This document shows, one piece after another, positions 45,561-64,000 of a stretch of DNA of 64,000 nt (the stretch's first letter is position 1; each line of letters starts with the position of its first letter). The stretch spans positions 45,459,794-45,523,793 of the forward strand of contig OZ023213.1 of NCBI GenBank assembly GCA_963995525.1. Direction: 5' to 3'. The notes below the pieces were generated by a model. The model was not told the origin of the DNA. It ran no database searches and worked only from the letters and a program-made list of their open reading frames with translations. The stretch is from Escarpia spicata. Taxonomy: Eukaryota; Annelida; Polychaeta; Sabellida; Siboglinidae. The translations under genes and the position numbers were made by a program.

Positions 45561-45927
45561 TAAAAATTGACCAGAAAATATAGCAGGATACCCCTCCAAA
45601 TCAGCGTGTATACTACTGCTGTGCACATGGTATATATACACAATCATGGTGAAATGTACCGTAAATGGTATGTTCTTTTGTTTGGGCCACGGTTGTTCAG
45701 GTGCTTGACCTCCCCTTAAAGTTGAATTCTGAGATCGTCCATACAAAGTTCCAGTGAATCAACATGGCCCATACACTATAAATCACTTCCATCAACCATC
45801 CTTGCGAGGATGCCATCAACTACTGATACGTTTGTTTTCACATAAGTTTAAGATACATGCAAGACGACACCGATACGAAATAGTTGGCCAATACATGTTT
45901 CCGCTGTCCGACGGATGCGCCACCTCT
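45561..45927. other. Non-coding stretch
   Basis: Nothing recognised beyond a partial TATA-rich segment (gtatatatacac, 45,630). Confidence 0.5.
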
Positions 45928-46098
45928 ACAGTCTAATCGTTGACGCCTAATGGTCCTACCTGTTTTCTACTAGTCACCCTAACTACCTTACTATAATCAA
46001 GCTTATGCATGCAAGTACGTGTGTACGTATGTATGCATATATGTATGCATGCTTGAACCATGAGCGCCAAACATTCAGGGGTTGATCTACGACCCCAT
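45928..46098 (+). repeat. Dispersed repeat family R3, second copy (5' half)
   Basis: Near-identical to 21,916-22,095, but lacking the right half and the 56-bp minisatellite. Ends at gttgatctacgacccca. Confidence 0.85.
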
Positions 46099-47010
46099 TG
46101 GGGTGGACGTAAGACGTAGGCCTATATTTTTTCTCAAAATACCCCATATATATCAAGATTCTCACCGTTTGCAGGGCAATTCAATTGTTCGGAATGTAAA
46201 ACGTAATGCGTGCGTAAACGCAACTTAACAATGGCAGGATCCGCGCGTGCGTGGCAAATACTTCGGGAAAACGGCCCCTGCGTCATGGCCGGTCTTGGCA
46301 ACATGAAGTAGACGCTGACACAATATGCTTGTTTACACTCATGCCAATAGTTTAGCAATACGAATATTATTTGACAATTCTACACTATCACGACTATGCT
46401 ATGACGTGAACGTCACATCGAGTATCTCATGGTGCTTCACTGTATGTAAAGATGCTGTGTGTTTTCTAACATTTGGTAAATATTGCTAACACGACTGGTA
46501 ACTACCAAGGCATCCCGTCAGGGGACGGGCATTTCTGCTAGTGTATAATAATAACAATCGTAACCATAATTAATAATGACATTAACACGAACCATTAAGA
46601 CGACGGATATATATTTTATTTCCGTCGTATGACTGGATTCAACAATTACGCACTCGACCATAGAGATAGGGCACACAGTGCAGTTGATTTCACATTGGTG
46701 ACCATGTTAACAAGTTGTCACATTATAACAAAAACTCGACCTAAAAACATTGCGAAATGTCTTCACAGTCACCAGGCGCGGATCCAAGGGGAACGTAGGG
46801 GTACTCCCCGCGTTCTGCTTGAACAATCTTCAATGGAGATTTAATTGGATGTATTTTGGAGTTCCAAGGTGTGTATGTGCGGGGATTTACAGCAGAGGGA
46901 CATACATTGGCGCCATCTAGGGAGTGTACGAACACTACAACTAGAAACGGACAGTAACGGACAGAACACATCCAGTGTGCGAGGAAGTACAGGTATATTG
47001 TTTGGGTAAT
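46099..47010. other. Non-coding stretch with a transposon-end relic
   Basis: 46,780-46,800 (caggcgcggatccaagggg) resembles an hAT/MITE terminus of the CAGGGGCGGATCC type. 46,908-46,925 reads ttggcgccatctaggg, a CTCF-like site on the minus strand. No gene seen. Confidence 0.4.
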
Positions 47011-47934
47011 CAGGCCTTGACATTAAGGTTTTGAATCCACTGGCCCAGGGGGCCAGTAGATTTGAAAAGTTACTGGCCCGAATTTTGTGTTACCGACAAA
47101 AATACGCTGATACTGAGGTGCAAAACATTATTAGTCTTTTTTATAATTTTACCAACAATGTTGTTAGAAGTTACTATACAGATATTGATTGTTCAAAATG
47201 AGATGTCCAAAGCTAACAATATTGTAATATTATTCAAGTGTGTACTCAGATGCATATATACAGCATTTGCCAAGTTTAAATAAAGTGTGGCCAGTGTGAC
47301 GACAGCTAGTCAGTCGGTAGTTGAGTTGACGCTGCTTTCATGTACAGGTCATTCAAGGCATTATACTATTTCATAGTTCATTCGCTAGGTGGCACCACCC
47401 AAAATAGGTGGCCTTCACCTTGCCCTTGCTGACGCAGCGTTACATTTGGTTTCTGTCACTTTAGCCACTGTTAAATTTGGATTTAAACTGTATCCGTTTC
47501 ATATATCTAGAGAAGAAAAAGCGTGCATAATTCTAAAGTCGAGGCAGCTTCCAACCACCGTACAAAGTGTGTCCAAAGGGATGCGGCGGGACTTTAAAAA
47601 TGGCGTCTCTCGTCATAAAAACCTGAAGCTGCGCTGCCGGTAGTTAGAAAAATGTATTCGATGTATTTGCACGCCGTCGTCAGTATGATAAGTTTGGACT
47701 CATTATTGATCATAATTAGTATCTACGTTATGTTTACAATGTCCTGTAACTGAGTCGGGTCTAAGAATTGCATCTGATAACCGATGCAATCGTGCCGTGA
47801 CCGCCGCTTCGTCTCGGCGGCGTTCGAGAACCGGAAACCAGTGGCCCGTCGGGCCAGTAAAATATAAGAACTGGTGGCCCGACAGCTTCAAAAAAGGCAA
47901 CGGGCCATCGGGCCAGTGTTAATGTCGATGCCTG
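47011..47934. mobile_element. hAT-like non-autonomous DNA transposon (924 bp)
   Basis: Terminal inverted repeats CAGGCCTTGACATTAA (left) and the complement of CAGGCATCGACATTAA (right) continue into subterminal ctggcccg/cgggccag repeats. The insertion is flanked by a 5-bp direct repeat gtaat (47,006-47,010 and 47,935-47,939); hAT elements normally make 8-bp duplications, so the flank may have decayed or the class may differ. The interior has no transposase. Confidence 0.65.
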
Positions 47935-48261
47935 GTAATATATTACTGCTTAGGTGATCACAGAATTTTGTTATGTTCCAAAATACAGGAAGCATTACAT
48001 AAGGTGGTGGTCTGATCATTACCACATAACGCGGTGGAAATATATTGCTACAGTGGCACCACCTAGCAAGCGAAACATGTTAATGTATATTAACGTTCCT
48101 AGCAATTTTGAATAATGAGAAACACAAGTCCACACCATGTATTGGTGGGGATGAACCAACAGTGAACGCATAACATGTTTTACTTTGCGAACTTATGTAA
48201 CACCTTAAAACCTGTGATTTATTACAACAGATCTGTTTACAGATGAGAGGATACCCCTGAT
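47935..48261. other. Non-coding stretch
   Basis: Includes gtggcaccacctagcaagcg (48,053), related in inverted form to 47,384 (cgctaggtggcaccacc) and to 57,630 (cttgctagggggtgccac). Significance unknown. Confidence 0.4.
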
Positions 48262-48562
48262 GAGTGCAGTGGCATAGTGGCTAGAGCACTGGACTCTCAA
48301 TTGAGGGAATCCGGGTTTTAATAATCTAGTTGCCATATCGAACCTTGGGTAAGTTCGTTCACTCAGATGTATAAATGAATACCTGGCCTAACAGGGGTGG
48401 ATGTCTGTATCTTTGTGCAATAATTGCAGCATGGCTGAATTATTTCCAGAGACATTGATAGTGTTCGATTAAACAGGTCCACTGTGGAGTGAAGTGTAAA
48501 ACCCTTCTAACAGTCCCAAGGGCTGGATTCCTCACACTATGAGAATTTACTTTTATCCTTAA
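48262..48562 (+). mobile_element. tRNA-derived SINE
   Basis: The head has a degenerate pol III internal promoter: A-box-like gtggcatagtggctagagc and B-box-like ccgggttttaataatc (from GGTTCGAATCC). A tRNA-unrelated body follows, with a 3' end (gtaaaacccttctaac, cagtcccaagggctgg, tatgagaatttactttta) that matches the orphan tail at 4,360-4,425. The B box is mutated, so it is probably an inactive copy. Confidence 0.65.
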
Positions 48563-48751
48563 ACAATGTATAAAAACACTACACTATTGTATGAATATAT
48601 TTGAATTCTCCACCCATGAAGTTCCACTTCATTTATGTGTTTAACTCAACCTGTACTTATCGTGTACCTAAACAGAAAAAATATACATCATGTTTGGGCT
48701 TAACGTTTCCCCAGTGAAATGAAGAACAAATCAGATATCATCTGTATGGTA

Positions 48752-48757
48752 TTTATT
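48752..48757 (-). terminator. Polyadenylation signal of the CCDC86-like gene
   Basis: AATAAA on the minus strand, 17 bp beyond the stop codon (48,774-48,776). If used, the 3'UTR is only about 40 nt. No better signal is closer. Confidence 0.5.
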
Positions 48758-48773
48758 TTGTGTAAAGAAGACA

Positions 48774-63944
<15,171 letters not shown>

Positions 63945-64000
63945 ACCGAAATGTATATACTTCACAGTACACTAACAGCGTACTCAAACGTTCCACAACG

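Noticed and set aside
63945..63965. Upstream extension of the CCDC86 frame to 63,965
   Set aside because: The extension starts at a GTG; the first ATG in frame is at 63,944 and a stop lies just upstream.

Overview
The window comes from an animal nuclear genome, most likely an aquatic invertebrate. It is AT-rich and intron-rich, has no bacterial-type gene packing, and carries decayed non-LTR retrotransposon and hAT-like DNA transposon remnants, a tRNA-derived SINE and an extraordinary load of micro- and minisatellites. I cannot fix the phylum from the sequence. Nearly all long open frames here are translations of tandem repeats and are not genes.

Two spliced genes can be reconstructed, both on the minus strand. 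(1) A CCDC86/Cgr1-family nucleolar protein: four exons (63,944-63,616; 57,925-57,796; 50,147-50,073; 48,839-48,774) that join in phase into 199 codons and are spread over 15 kb of satellite-filled introns. (2) The N-terminal part of a PX (phox homology) domain protein of the SH3PXD2/p47phox/NOXO1 type: exons at 15,047-14,820, 13,635-13,555, 11,912-11,855 and 8,860-about 8,726, with a decayed duplicate of the fourth exon at 10,345-10,477. An isolated C-type-lectin-like exon (16,038-16,262, minus) and a weak candidate exon (925-994, minus) complete the coding evidence.

Layout: 1-15 kb holds the PX gene with intronic duplications and a 42-bp minisatellite; 16-18.4 kb the lectin-like exon and a 5'-truncated CR1/L2-like LINE; 18.7-26.0 kb a segmental duplication, each copy carrying an old element with ~180-bp inverted termini, separated by a 56-bp minisatellite; 26-29 kb short arrays and microsatellites; 29.0-42.1 kb a giant inverted repeat (arms 6.0 and 6.5 kb, ~550-bp spacer) whose inner halves are arrays of a 34-bp monomer; 42.1-46 kb microsatellites, a diverged third copy of the outer arm module and a hairpin-forming 48-bp minisatellite; 47-64 kb the CCDC86 gene with 30-bp and 56-bp minisatellites, (CA)n tracts and hAT-type insertions in its introns.

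The most unusual object is the giant inverted repeat. It resembles fold-back elements in having tandem-repeat-built inverted arms, and each arm carries a TATA-type promoter-like motif and a polyadenylated terminal-exon-like segment. Whether it is a mobile element, a chromosomal palindrome or partly an assembly product cannot be settled from sequence alone.
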